Source: Pseudomonas sp. N40(2020) (GTDB lineage Bacteria; Pseudomonadota; Gammaproteobacteria; Pseudomonadales; Pseudomonadaceae). Taken from it: a stretch of DNA of 53,539 nucleotides. Of the stretch, positions 1 through 7,943 are shown one piece after another. A program made the position numbers and the translations under genes. Below the pieces are notes generated by a model. That model was not told where the DNA came from and ran no database searches. It worked only from the letters and a program-made list of their open reading frames with translations. How positions within the stretch are numbered: the stretch's first letter is position 1; each line of letters starts with the position of its first letter. The stretch lies in the NCBI RefSeq assembly GCF_014472415.1, contig NZ_JACSZV010000045.1:1-53539 (forward strand), given 5' to 3'.

Positions 1-56
1 CTGCCGCAGGCTGCGATCTTTTGATCTTTAAAGGCAAAGATCGCAGCCTGCGGCAG
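1..56. repeat. Palindromic intergenic repeat, family A (truncated by window edge)
   Basis: Two perfect 21-base inverted arms at 1-21 and 36-56, with core GCTGCGATCTTT, separated by 14 bases. The sequence after the right arm (GCTCCTACAGG) matches the outer part of the copies at 7799, 11797 and 36221, so the left flank probably lies outside the window. It sits downstream of the 3' end of pabB and could fold as a hairpin at the end of that transcript. Confidence 0.85.
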
Positions 57-75
57 CTCCTACAGGGGGGGGCGT

Positions 76-1419
76 TTAGAGGTTTTGCAGGGTTTGAAGG
101 AGGATTTTCACTTTGGTAATCGACTCCTGATACTCAGCCTGCCAGTCCGAATCCGCGACAATCCCGCCGCCACCCCAGCAGCACACCTGCCCATCCTTGA
201 CCAACAGACTGCGAATGGCGATGGAGCTGTCCATCTCGCCGCGTACGTCCAGATACAGCAACGATCCGCAATACAATCCCCGCCGGGTCGGCTCCAGCTC
301 ATCGATGATCTGCATCGCCCGAATCTTCGGCGCACCGGTGATCGAGCCGCCGGGGAAGCTGCCGGCGATCAGGTCCAGCGCATCGCGATCCTGCGCCAGT
401 TCGCCGGTGACGCTGCTGACCAGGTGATGCACGTTCGGATAGCTTTCCAGGCTGAACAGCTCCGGCACCCGCACCGAGCCGATGCGGCAGGTGCGGCCGA
501 GGTCATTGCGCAGCAGGTCGACGATCATCAGGTTTTCCGCGCGATCCTTGGGGCTGGCCAGCAGTTCGGCGGCGTTGGCGGCGTCTTCGGCGGGCGTCAG
601 GCCACGGGGGCGGGTGCCCTTGATCGGGCGGGTTTCGACTTGGCGCTGGCTGACTCTGACGAAACGCTCCGGTGACAGACTCAGCACAGCGCCGCCGTCG
701 GGCAAACTCTGGAAGCCGGAAAATGGCGTCGGGCAGGCTTCGCGCAGTGCGCAATAGGCCTGCCATGGATCGCCCTGGCATGGCGCGCGGAAACGCTGGG
801 CGAAGTTGACCTGGTAGCAGTCGCCAGCCTGGATGTAATGCTGGATACGTTCGAACGCCTGACGGTAATCGTCGGCCGAGAGATCGGCGGTCATCGGGGT
901 GTTTAACTTGAACGGTATCAGTGAGCCAGTAATGGGCTGAGCGAACAGTGCGATCAACCGCTGTTTTTCACTGTCGTCAACCGATGGGTGAAACACCAAT
1001 TGGCTGGTGCCGGCCTGGTGATCGCTGACCAATGCCCAGTCATACAGCCCGAACCGCGCATCCGGCAATTGCAAATCATCCCGCGCCTGACTCGGCAGAC
1101 TCTCAAGATGCCGGCCGAAGTCATAACTCAGATAACCGATCAGCCCGCCGGCGAACGGCAGCTCATAAGCGTCAGGGAGTTGCGCTTCGCCCAAACGGCC
1201 CAGATGGTCGCGCAGACGTTGCAGGAAATGGCTGCCGGTTTCGTCCGGCAAGACCGCCAGTTGTTCCAGCGGCCAGGCGCTGAGCAGGTCATAGCGGCCA
1301 CGGTCGGCACTCGGTCGGCCGCTGTCGAGCAGCACGGCGCCGGGGGCGTTGCGGATTGCCGCGAAGTAGTCGGCGGGATTGGCACGGTAGGGCAGCGGGT
1401 GTACGGAACAGGTCAACAT
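76..1419 (-). CDS. pabB: Aminodeoxychorismate synthase component I
   Basis: A 447-residue chorismate-utilising enzyme that makes 4-amino-4-deoxychorismate from chorismate and ammonia for folate synthesis. Ammonia would come from a separate PabA/TrpG glutaminase, since no amidotransferase domain is fused. The C-terminal half carries the family signatures PIKGTRPRG and GGSITGAPKIRAMQIIDELE, typical of PabB/TrpE. PabB is preferred over TrpE because of the length and because no trp genes are nearby; the SITGAPK version of the signature also fits PabB. The gene stands alone, with repeats on both sides. Start is ATG at 1419. Confidence 0.9.
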   Translation of the reverse strand: MLTCSVHPLPYRANPADYFAAIRNAPGAVLLDSGRPSADRGRYDLLSAWPLEQLAVLPDETGSHFLQRLRDHLGRLGEAQLPDAYELPFAGGLIGYLSYDFGRHLESLPSQARDDLQLPDARFGLYDWALVSDHQAGTSQLVFHPSVDDSEKQRLIALFAQPITGSLIPFKLNTPMTADLSADDYRQAFERIQHYIQAGDCYQVNFAQRFRAPCQGDPWQAYCALREACPTPFSGFQSLPDGGAVLSLSPERFVRVSQRQVETRPIKGTRPRGLTPAEDAANAAELLASPKDRAENLMIVDLLRNDLGRTCRIGSVRVPELFSLESYPNVHHLVSSVTGELAQDRDALDLIAGSFPGGSITGAPKIRAMQIIDELEPTRRGLYCGSLLYLDVRGEMDSSIAIRSLLVKDGQVCCWGGGGIVADSDWQAEYQESITKVKILLQTLQNL

Positions 1420-1546
1420 GGGCGGGGCAGATCGGCCGTTGAAGCGGGGTGGGGATTGTAGTCTTCTGCGGGAGTCGCTCCTAGAGGGGATGTCGGGGAT
1501 TGGCAGATTGGCGACAGGGTTGAGCCTTGGGGTGGCTGGGGAGCCG

Positions 1547-1615
1547 CTTTCGCGAGCAGGCTCGCTCCCACAGGAGGATGCATTCCAATGTGGGAGCGAG
1601 CCTGCTCGCGAAGGC
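1547..1615. repeat. REP doublet, family B
   Basis: Two inverted copies (1547-1572 and 1590-1615) of the element with core GCGAGCAGGCTCGCTCCCAC, separated by 17 bases. Each copy has its own small internal palindrome (GCGAGC/GCTCGC), and the pair forms a long imperfect hairpin. This is the common REP/REPIN type of fluorescent pseudomonads. It fills the gap between pabB and the 3' end of the ATP-grasp gene. Confidence 0.88.
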
Positions 1616-1632
1616 CGCGACTCGGTCGCGGA

Positions 1633-2619
1633 TCAGCCTTCGACGGGCGGAATATGCCCAAACATCTCCTGAGTAAACGCCACCCGCTCTTCAACCGACT
1701 CCGTCACCCCACGTGCCTTCAGCTCTTCCAGCCGCGCTTCCACTGCATGAGTGCGCAGCGTTAGCCCGCAGTCATTGGCGATCTGAATATTCAGCCCCGG
1801 CCGCGCATTGAGCTCAAGAATCAGCGGGCCCTTTTCCTGATCCAGCACCATGTCGACACCGATGTAACCCAATCCGCACAGCTCATAACAGCCGGCGGCG
1901 AGTTTCATGAAACCGTCCCAGTAGGGCAGTTGCACGCCGTCCACCGCGTTGGTGGTGTCCGGGTGTTTGGTGATGATGTTGTTCAGCCAGGTGCCGCGCA
2001 GGGTCAGACCGGTGGCCAGGTCGACACCAACACCGATGGCGCCCTGGTGCAGGTTGGCTTTGCCACCGGACTGGCGGGTCGGCAGGCGTAACATCGCCAT
2101 CACCGGGTAGCCCATCAGCACGATGATGCGGATGTCCGGCACGCCTTCGTAGCTGATGCTTTTGAAGATCTGATCCGGGGTCACGCGGTATTCGATCAGT
2201 GCGCGATCGCGGTGGCCGCCCAGCGAATACAGGCCGGTGAGGATGCTGGAGATGTGATGTTCCAGCTCCTCGTGGGCAAGGATCTTGCCCGACACCGTGC
2301 GGTAGCGTCCCTCGAACCGGTCGGCAATCACGATGATGCCGTCACCGCCGGCGCCCTGGGCCGGTTTGATCACGAAGTCGCTACGCCCGCCGATGATCTC
2401 GCCGAGCTTGTCGATTTCCTTCTCGGTGGAGATCACGCCATACAGTTCCGGCACGTGAATGCCGGCTGCGATGGCGCGTTCCTTGGTGATGATCTTGTCA
2501 TCGACGATCGGGTACAGGCTGCGCTTGTTGTACTTGAGCACATAGTCGGCGTTACGCCGATTGATGCCCATGATGCCCAGGGCTTCCAGGGCCTTCCAGG
2601 TCTTCCAGAAACCGAACAT
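1633..2619 (-). CDS. RimK-related ATP-grasp enzyme (alpha-L-glutamate ligase-like)
   Basis: A 328-residue cytoplasmic ATP-grasp protein of the alpha-L-glutamate-ligase-related family (RimK-like). Visible features are the glycine-rich nucleotide loop FVIKPAQGAGGDGI (about residue 83-96), a later acidic metal site LILELNARPGLNIQ near residue 270, and the basic/aromatic stretch between. RimK relatives form amide bonds between a carboxylate and an amino acid, usually glutamate; the substrate here is unknown. Its ATG overlaps the stop of the upstream membrane-protein gene by one base (TGATG), so translation is probably coupled. It is the last gene of a three-gene unit with the 7TM protein and the RimB-like protease. 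The family call is firm; the reaction is inference. Confidence 0.85.
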   Translation of the reverse strand: MFGFWKTWKALEALGIMGINRRNADYVLKYNKRSLYPIVDDKIITKERAIAAGIHVPELYGVISTEKEIDKLGEIIGGRSDFVIKPAQGAGGDGIIVIADRFEGRYRTVSGKILAHEELEHHISSILTGLYSLGGHRDRALIEYRVTPDQIFKSISYEGVPDIRIIVLMGYPVMAMLRLPTRQSGGKANLHQGAIGVGVDLATGLTLRGTWLNNIITKHPDTTNAVDGVQLPYWDGFMKLAAGCYELCGLGYIGVDMVLDQEKGPLILELNARPGLNIQIANDCGLTLRTHAVEARLEELKARGVTESVEERVAFTQEMFGHIPPVEG

Positions 2620-4154
2620 CAGTGATCAGCCTTGTTCAGGAACGCCTTGAAACGCACCAGTTCGGTCAGGCGGTAACCGCGATAGCGACCCATTGCCAGC
2701 ATGAAACCCACCAGAATCAGCAGGATCGCCGGGAAGGTGAACACGAAGTAGACCAGTTCCGGCACGGTCATGATCAGGTGCGCCAGGGACGCAGCGAACA
2801 GCGTACCGATGGCGACTTTCATCGCATGGCTGGCACCGCGCTCTTCCCAGGTGATCGACAGGCGTTCGATGGTCATGGTCAGAATCACCATCGGGAACAG
2901 TGCCACCGACAGACCGCGCTCCAGGCCGAGCTTATGGCTGAACAGGCTGATCGCGGCAATCAGCACCACGACAAAGGTCAGTACCACCGAGAGTCGCGGC
3001 AGCATTTGCAGCTTCAGGTGTTCCAGGTACGAGCGTAATGACAGGCCCAGCGCCGTGATCACGGTGAACAGCAGGATGCCGAAGCCCAACTGCGTTTCAC
3101 GGAAGGCGAGGGCGATCAACACCGGGGTAAACGTGCCGAGGGTCTGCAGGCCGATCAGGTTGCGCAGGATCAGGATCACCAGCACGCCGATCGGGATCAT
3201 CACCATGATCATGAACGTCTGCTGGGTCTGCAGCGGCAGGCCATACAACGAGTATTCAAGGAAGTTGGCGTCGGTGTTTTCGTCGGTCAGCTTGGCCAGA
3301 CGAATCGCGTTCATCTCGCTGTTGTTCAGGCTGAAGGTCACGTTGGCCTTCTTGCCGCCGTCGACGGTGATCAGGTTCTCATCACCGGTCCACCACAGCA
3401 GGCGGTCAGTCGGCAGGCCCTGTTCGCCGGTTTCCGGGTTGAAGTACAGCCAGTCATTGCCGTTGAAGCTGCGCAGCCAGAGTTCAGGGGTTTGTGGCTG
3501 GTCCGCGACGAGGCGGATGGTGTGGACTTTTTCCACCGGGACATGGGCGATGGACAGCAGCAATTCGACGATTTTGGCTTTGTGCGGCGTCGATGTATCG
3601 CCGGCCAGCAGCAGTTTCACGTTGTCGTCGTTGACGTTGTTGACCCGTTTGATCGCCTCGCCGATGAAGGTTTCGACGTCGGCCGAGTGTTGGCGGATCG
3701 GTGCGAGCAGGGCTTCGGCAGCGATTTTTTCCGGGCCTTCGATAACCATGCTGTCGCGGAAAGTCGGGCCTTTGATCTTGGTTTTTTCTGCGGTGTAACG
3801 CTTGGTCAGCACCAGACGGTAATACAGGGTCTGGTTGCCCTTGGCCCGGCGTGCCGACCACGTCACCTTGCGGTTGCCGTCGACGCGGTTCACGGCCACA
3901 CCGTAGTTATTGGAGATGAAGCTCTCGTTGAGGCTGACGTAATCGCGGCTCAGCGGCGGCACGAACATCTGGATCTTTACCGGATCCTTGGTGCTGGCGA
4001 CGAACTCGACTTTGGCGTCGATGTTCCACAAATCGTCGGTGGCGTCTTCGGTCACGGGGATGCCGAGCACGAAAATCTGATAGGCCGTAACCGAAACGCC
4101 CAGCAGCACCAGAATGGTGATCAGGATTTTCAGGTGGAAGGTTAGAGAACGCAT
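2619..4154 (-). CDS. Inactive transglutaminase fused to a 7TM domain
   Basis: A 511-residue inner-membrane protein. One N-terminal hydrophobic segment (about residues 8-28) precedes a periplasmic region of roughly 280 residues that matches the inactive transglutaminase-like family, with no obvious Cys-His-Asp triad. The C-terminal 200 residues contain about seven hydrophobic helices, beginning near TFMIMVMIPIGVLVILILRN. This is the architecture of the Transglut_i_TM/7TM_transglut families, which are regularly encoded beside RimK-like and RimB-like genes. It starts five bases after the stop of the protease gene and overlaps the ATP-grasp gene by one base. It could be a peptide-binding sensor or transporter; no function can be read directly from the sequence. 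Confidence 0.85.
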   Translation of the reverse strand: MRSLTFHLKILITILVLLGVSVTAYQIFVLGIPVTEDATDDLWNIDAKVEFVASTKDPVKIQMFVPPLSRDYVSLNESFISNNYGVAVNRVDGNRKVTWSARRAKGNQTLYYRLVLTKRYTAEKTKIKGPTFRDSMVIEGPEKIAAEALLAPIRQHSADVETFIGEAIKRVNNVNDDNVKLLLAGDTSTPHKAKIVELLLSIAHVPVEKVHTIRLVADQPQTPELWLRSFNGNDWLYFNPETGEQGLPTDRLLWWTGDENLITVDGGKKANVTFSLNNSEMNAIRLAKLTDENTDANFLEYSLYGLPLQTQQTFMIMVMIPIGVLVILILRNLIGLQTLGTFTPVLIALAFRETQLGFGILLFTVITALGLSLRSYLEHLKLQMLPRLSVVLTFVVVLIAAISLFSHKLGLERGLSVALFPMVILTMTIERLSITWEERGASHAMKVAIGTLFAASLAHLIMTVPELVYFVFTFPAILLILVGFMLAMGRYRGYRLTELVRFKAFLNKADH

Positions 4155-4159
4155 GAAAA

Positions 4160-4696
4160 TTACTCGGCGGTATGAGCGGCGATGGTGCAGGCGGGTTTGC
4201 CGGCAGCGTATTTAAGACTGGGGTCGACCAGCGCGTCGAAGCGTTTCAGCGCTTCGGAGCCGATCAAAAGCGGATATTTGAACGCACTTCGGTCGGTCAG
4301 GTTCACTTCGATGCTGCGCATCGCTGTGCCCATGCAGATATCCAGCTCGATCACCGGGCGGGCGGTGTACTTCTTGCCTTCTTCCGGATCGTAGTCGCCG
4401 GCGCGGCGCTTGATCTTGCTGACCCGTGCCAGCGGTCGCTCGATCGGGTGCGAATGCGCAGCATCGATAGCCAGATAGAAGCGCACCCAGGACTCGCCGT
4501 TGCGTTTGAAACGTTTGATGTCGCGGGCGCTCAGCGAGGCGGTTTTCGCGCCGGTGTCGAGTTTGGCCGCAACTTCCAGATTGATGCCATCAAGGGCGGC
4601 GTATTCGTTGAGGCCGTACACGGTCTTTTCCCCCGCGGCGGCGAGGCCGGGCAGGCAGAACAGAGCGAAAAATGTGGGGAAAGGCTTGAGTCTCAT
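4160..4696 (-). CDS. Secreted RimB-like retropepsin-type protease
   Basis: A 178-residue protein with a clear signal peptide (residues 1 to about 21, ending LAAA before GEK), so it is probably periplasmic. The motif AKLDTGAKTASL near residue 44-55 resembles the Asp-Thr-Gly active-site loop of retropepsin-like aspartyl proteases. The family is usually labelled ATP-dependent zinc protease (RimB-like), but neither an ATP-binding loop nor an HExxH zinc motif is visible. It is the first gene of the unit with the 7TM and ATP-grasp genes, five bases before the next start. Linkage to a ligase suggests removal or processing of an amino-acid or peptide tag, which is inference. Confidence 0.82.
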   Translation of the reverse strand: MRLKPFPTFFALFCLPGLAAAGEKTVYGLNEYAALDGINLEVAAKLDTGAKTASLSARDIKRFKRNGESWVRFYLAIDAAHSHPIERPLARVSKIKRRAGDYDPEEGKKYTARPVIELDICMGTAMRSIEVNLTDRSAFKYPLLIGSEALKRFDALVDPSLKYAAGKPACTIAAHTAE

Positions 4697-4899
4697 AAAT
4701 CCTGGTGCGCAGCGTTCCGTTTTCGGTTCAGGTCCCTGGCAAAAACTTGCGCAAGGCCCTTCGTGTGCCTATCAGCTTTTTATGACAAGCCGTACAAATG
4801 GCCAGCAAATGCGGGCGGCATTCTAGCACGGTGGTTTTATGGCGCCAGCGCCCGAGCCGGTCTATAACCCTTGGGGTTGTTGAAGAGGGTTATTAGACG

Positions 4900-4984
4900 A
4901 TTGTCGACAATGTCTATTTATCCTTTGACTGATGCGGGCGAATTGGCTAGTTTTTGCCGCATTGGATTTCAAGGTGTCGACAAT
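4900..4984 (+). promoter_or_regulatory. Candidate promoter and paired GntR operators of the prp operon
   Basis: A perfect 12-base palindrome ATTGTCGACAAT lies at 4900-4911. A second copy, identical at 10 of 12 positions (GGTGTCGACAAT), lies at 4973-4984, just before the regulator's ATG at 4986. Between them is a plausible sigma70 promoter: TTGACT at 4925-4930 and CTAGTT at 4947-4952 with a 16-base spacer and an upstream TGG. Site centres are 73 bases apart, about seven helical turns. The T-GT-AC-A symmetry is typical of FCD-type GntR operators, so autoregulation by the first gene is likely. Confidence 0.6.
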
Positions 4985-4985
4985 A

Positions 4986-5711
4986 ATGCTGAATCAACTC
5001 GATCCCCCGGTCATCATTGGCGACGATTCCGAGACGCTTTCGGAAAACGTCTTTCGGCGCATTCAGGCGGCCATCGTCAAAGGCGAGATCGCCCCGGGCA
5101 GCAAGATCTCCGAGCCGGAACTGGCGCGCACCTATGGCATCAGCCGCGGGCCGCTGCGCGAGGCGATTCATCGTCTGGAAGGTCAGCGCCTGTTGGTGCG
5201 CGTACCGCACGTCGGCGCGCGGGTGGTGTCGCTGAGCCACGCCGAATTGCTCGAACTCTACGAAATCCGCGAATCCCTCGAAGGCATGGCCTGTCGTCTG
5301 GCGGCTGAGCGCATGAGCGTCGAAGAAATCGACGAACTGCGTCGGGTGCTGGAAACCCACGAGCGCGACGCGGCGTTTCAGGCTGGCGTCGGTTACTACC
5401 AGCAGGAAGGCGATTTCGACTTCCATTACCGGATCATTCAGGGCAGCGGCAACCGCACCCTGACCCAGATGCTCTGCGGCGAGCTCTATCAACTGGTGCG
5501 TATGTACCGCATCCAGTTTTCCACCACGCCGAACCGCCCACGCCAGGCTTTCGCCGAACACCACCGGATTCTCGATGCCATCGCCGACCGTGACGGCGAA
5601 CTCGCGGAATTGTTGATGCGCCGTCACATCGGCGCCTCGAAACGCAACATCGCCCGTCATTACCAGGACGGCACCCACAATAAGACAGCCACTGAACGAG
5701 GTGAGTCATGA
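4986..5711 (+). CDS. pmiR: FCD-type GntR regulator of the methylcitrate operon (PmiR/PrpR-like)
   Basis: A 241-residue repressor-type protein with an N-terminal winged helix (about residues 20-90, with YGISRGPLREAIHRLEGQRL as recognition region) and a C-terminal FCD ligand domain. The FCD metal ligands appear intact: DFDFH, a later EHHRI, and RRH near the end. ATG 4986 was chosen over upstream in-frame starts because it directly follows operator 2 and gives the usual family length. The last four bases ATGA overlap the start of prpB, placing the regulator first in the operon. In Pseudomonas the equivalent regulator responds to 2-methylisocitrate; that ligand is assigned here by position and homology. 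Confidence 0.85.
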   Translation: MLNQLDPPVIIGDDSETLSENVFRRIQAAIVKGEIAPGSKISEPELARTYGISRGPLREAIHRLEGQRLLVRVPHVGARVVSLSHAELLELYEIRESLEGMACRLAAERMSVEEIDELRRVLETHERDAAFQAGVGYYQQEGDFDFHYRIIQGSGNRTLTQMLCGELYQLVRMYRIQFSTTPNRPRQAFAEHHRILDAIADRDGELAELLMRRHIGASKRNIARHYQDGTHNKTATERGES

Positions 5712-6598
5712 GTTCCAACCTGAACACTCCAGGCCAGCGTTTTCGCGATGCGGTCGCCAGCGAACACCCATTGCAGGTGGTTGGCGCGATCAACGCCAAC
5801 CACGCGCTGCTGGCCAAGCGTGCCGGTTTCAAGGCGATCTACCTGTCCGGTGGCGGGGTGGCCGCAGGCTCGCTCGGCGTGCCGGACCTGGGCATCACCG
5901 GCCTGGATGACGTACTGACCGACGTGCGTCGCATCACCGACGTCTGCGACCTGCCGCTGCTGGTGGACGTGGACACCGGTTTCGGTTCTTCGGCGTTCAA
6001 CGTGGCGCGTACCGTCAAATCGATGATCAAGTTTGGCGCGGCGGCGATTCACATCGAGGATCAGGTCGGCGCCAAGCGCTGCGGTCATCGCCCGAACAAA
6101 GAGATCGTCAGCCAGCAGGAAATGGTCGACCGCATCAAGGCAGCTGTTGACGCGCGTACCGACGACAGCTTCGTGATCATGGCCCGCACCGATGCGCTGG
6201 CGGTGGAAGGTCTGGAGTCGGCACTGGATCGCGCCGCCGCGTGCATCGAGGCGGGTGCCGACATGATCTTCCCGGAAGCCATCACTGAGCTGGAGATGTA
6301 CAAGCTGTTCGCCAACCGCGTGAAGGCGCCGATTCTGGCCAACATCACCGAGTTTGGCGCGACGCCGCTGTACACCACTGAGCAACTGGCCGGCGCCGAC
6401 GTGTCGCTGGTGCTTTATCCCCTGTCGGCGTTCCGCGCGATGAACAAGGCTGCGGAAAACGTCTACACCGCGATCCGCCGCGACGGTACGCAGCAGAATG
6501 TCATCGACACCATGCAGACTCGCATGGAGCTCTACGATCGCATCGACTACCACACCTTCGAGCAGAAGCTCGACGCGTTGTTTGCGGCAAAAAAGTAA
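5708..6598 (+). CDS. prpB: 2-methylisocitrate lyase
   Basis: A 296-residue member of the isocitrate lyase/PEP mutase superfamily. It cleaves 2-methylisocitrate to pyruvate and succinate, the last step of the 2-methylcitrate cycle. The sequence shows the metal-binding region VDVDTGFG (residues 87-94) and the catalytic cysteine loop KRCGHR with Cys125, characteristic of PrpB. Length is normal. It overlaps the upstream regulator by four bases and is followed after 43 bases by prpC, with a GGAG ribosome site in the gap. Confidence 0.96.
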   Translation: MSSNLNTPGQRFRDAVASEHPLQVVGAINANHALLAKRAGFKAIYLSGGGVAAGSLGVPDLGITGLDDVLTDVRRITDVCDLPLLVDVDTGFGSSAFNVARTVKSMIKFGAAAIHIEDQVGAKRCGHRPNKEIVSQQEMVDRIKAAVDARTDDSFVIMARTDALAVEGLESALDRAAACIEAGADMIFPEAITELEMYKLFANRVKAPILANITEFGATPLYTTEQLAGADVSLVLYPLSAFRAMNKAAENVYTAIRRDGTQQNVIDTMQTRMELYDRIDYHTFEQKLDALFAAKK

Positions 6599-6641
6599 GC
6601 CGCAGCCGTACTCCCTAACAAATTTAAGATTGGAGAAAACG

Positions 6642-7769
6642 ATGGCCGAAGCAAAAGTACTCAGTGGCGCCGGGCTCCGTGGCCAGGTCGCCGGGCAAAC
6701 CGCACTGTCCACCGTGGGCCAGGCCGGTGCCGGGCTGACCTATCGCGGCTACGACGTGCGTGAACTGGCAGCAGACGCACAATTCGAAGAAGTGGCGTAC
6801 CTGTTGCTCTACGGCGAGCTGCCGACCCGAGCGCAACTCGACGCCTATCAGGGCAAGCTGAGCAAGCTGCGCGACCTGCCGCAGGCGCTGAAGGAAGTGC
6901 TCGAACGCATCCCTGCCGATGCCCACCCGATGGACGTGATGCGCACCGGTTGCTCGTTTCTGGGCAATATCGAGCCGGAGAAAGACTTCTCCGAACAGCG
7001 CGACAAGACCGACCGTCTGCTGGCCGCGTTCCCGGCGATCATGTGTTACTGGTATCGCTTCAGCCATGACGGCAAGCGCATCAACTGCGTCAGTGATGAA
7101 CCGACCATCGGCGGGCATTTCCTGCACTTGCTGCACGACAAGAAGCCGAGCGAACTGCACGTCAAAGTCATGAACGTGTCGCTGATCCTCTACGCCGAAC
7201 ACGAATTCAACGCCTCGACGTTCACCGCGCGGGTTTGTGCCTCGACCCTGTCCGACCTTTATTCCTGCGTCACGGCGGCCATCGGTTCGCTGCGCGGCCC
7301 GCTGCATGGCGGCGCCAACGAAGCGGCGATGGAAATGATCGAACGCTTCTCGTCGCCGGAAGAGGCGATCAAGGGCACCCTCGGCATGCTTGAGCGCAAA
7401 GACAAGATCATGGGCTTCGGCCACGCGATCTATAAGGACAACGATCCGCGCAACGAGGTGATCAAGGGCTGGTCGAAAAAACTCGCGGACGAAGTGGGCG
7501 ACAAGGTGTTGTTTCCCGTCTCCGAGGCCATCGACAAGACCATGTGGGAGCAGAAAAAACTATTCCCCAACGCCGACTTCTACCATGCCTCGGCGTATCA
7601 CTTCATGGGCATCCCGACCAAGTTGTTCACGCCGATCTTCGTCTGCTCGCGCCTGACTGGCTGGGCCGCGCATGTGTTCGAACAGCGTGCCAACAACCGC
7701 ATCATCCGTCCGAGCGCCGAGTACACCGGCGTCGAACAGCGCAAGTTCGTGCCAATCGAACGCCGCTGA
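6642..7769 (+). CDS. prpC: 2-methylcitrate synthase
   Basis: A 375-residue citrate-synthase-fold enzyme condensing propionyl-CoA with oxaloacetate. The active-site histidine regions are visible as GPLHGGANEAAMEMI and GFGHAIYKDNDPR. ATG 6642 follows TTGGAGAAAACG, a good ribosome site, and gives the standard PrpC length; the frame is open further upstream into prpB, but that extension is not credible. Cluster context with prpB, acnD, prpF and prpD separates it from housekeeping GltA, which is longer. A 174-base gap with a family A palindrome follows. Confidence 0.96.
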   Translation: MAEAKVLSGAGLRGQVAGQTALSTVGQAGAGLTYRGYDVRELAADAQFEEVAYLLLYGELPTRAQLDAYQGKLSKLRDLPQALKEVLERIPADAHPMDVMRTGCSFLGNIEPEKDFSEQRDKTDRLLAAFPAIMCYWYRFSHDGKRINCVSDEPTIGGHFLHLLHDKKPSELHVKVMNVSLILYAEHEFNASTFTARVCASTLSDLYSCVTAAIGSLRGPLHGGANEAAMEMIERFSSPEEAIKGTLGMLERKDKIMGFGHAIYKDNDPRNEVIKGWSKKLADEVGDKVLFPVSEAIDKTMWEQKKLFPNADFYHASAYHFMGIPTKLFTPIFVCSRLTGWAAHVFEQRANNRIIRPSAEYTGVEQRKFVPIERR

Positions 7770-7798
7770 ATGGTGAGGGCTGAACACGAACCGCAATC

Positions 7799-7887
7799 CC
7801 TGTAGGAGCTGCCGAAGGCTGCGATCTTTTGATCTTGATCTTAAAAAACAAAGTCAAAAGATCGCAGCCTGCGGCAGCTCCTACAGG
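7799..7887. repeat. Palindromic intergenic repeat, family A (prpC-acnD gap)
   Basis: Inverted arms of 34 bases at 7799-7832 and 7854-7887 with a single mismatch, core GGCTGCGATCTTTTGA, separated by 21 AT-rich bases. It lies inside the prp operon, 30 bases after the prpC stop. In RNA it would be a very stable hairpin without a following T-run, so it is more likely a stabiliser or partial attenuator than a clean terminator. Confidence 0.9.
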
Positions 7888-7943
7888 GGATCGGCGCCAA
7901 GGCCTCCACCTCTTGAAACTACCGTGACCCGAGTCCTGACCCG

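Noticed and set aside
4160..4696. Naming this gene an ATP-dependent zinc protease in the literal sense
   Set aside because: No ATP-binding loop and no zinc-peptidase motif are visible; the DTGA motif and signal peptide favour a secreted retropepsin-like protease.
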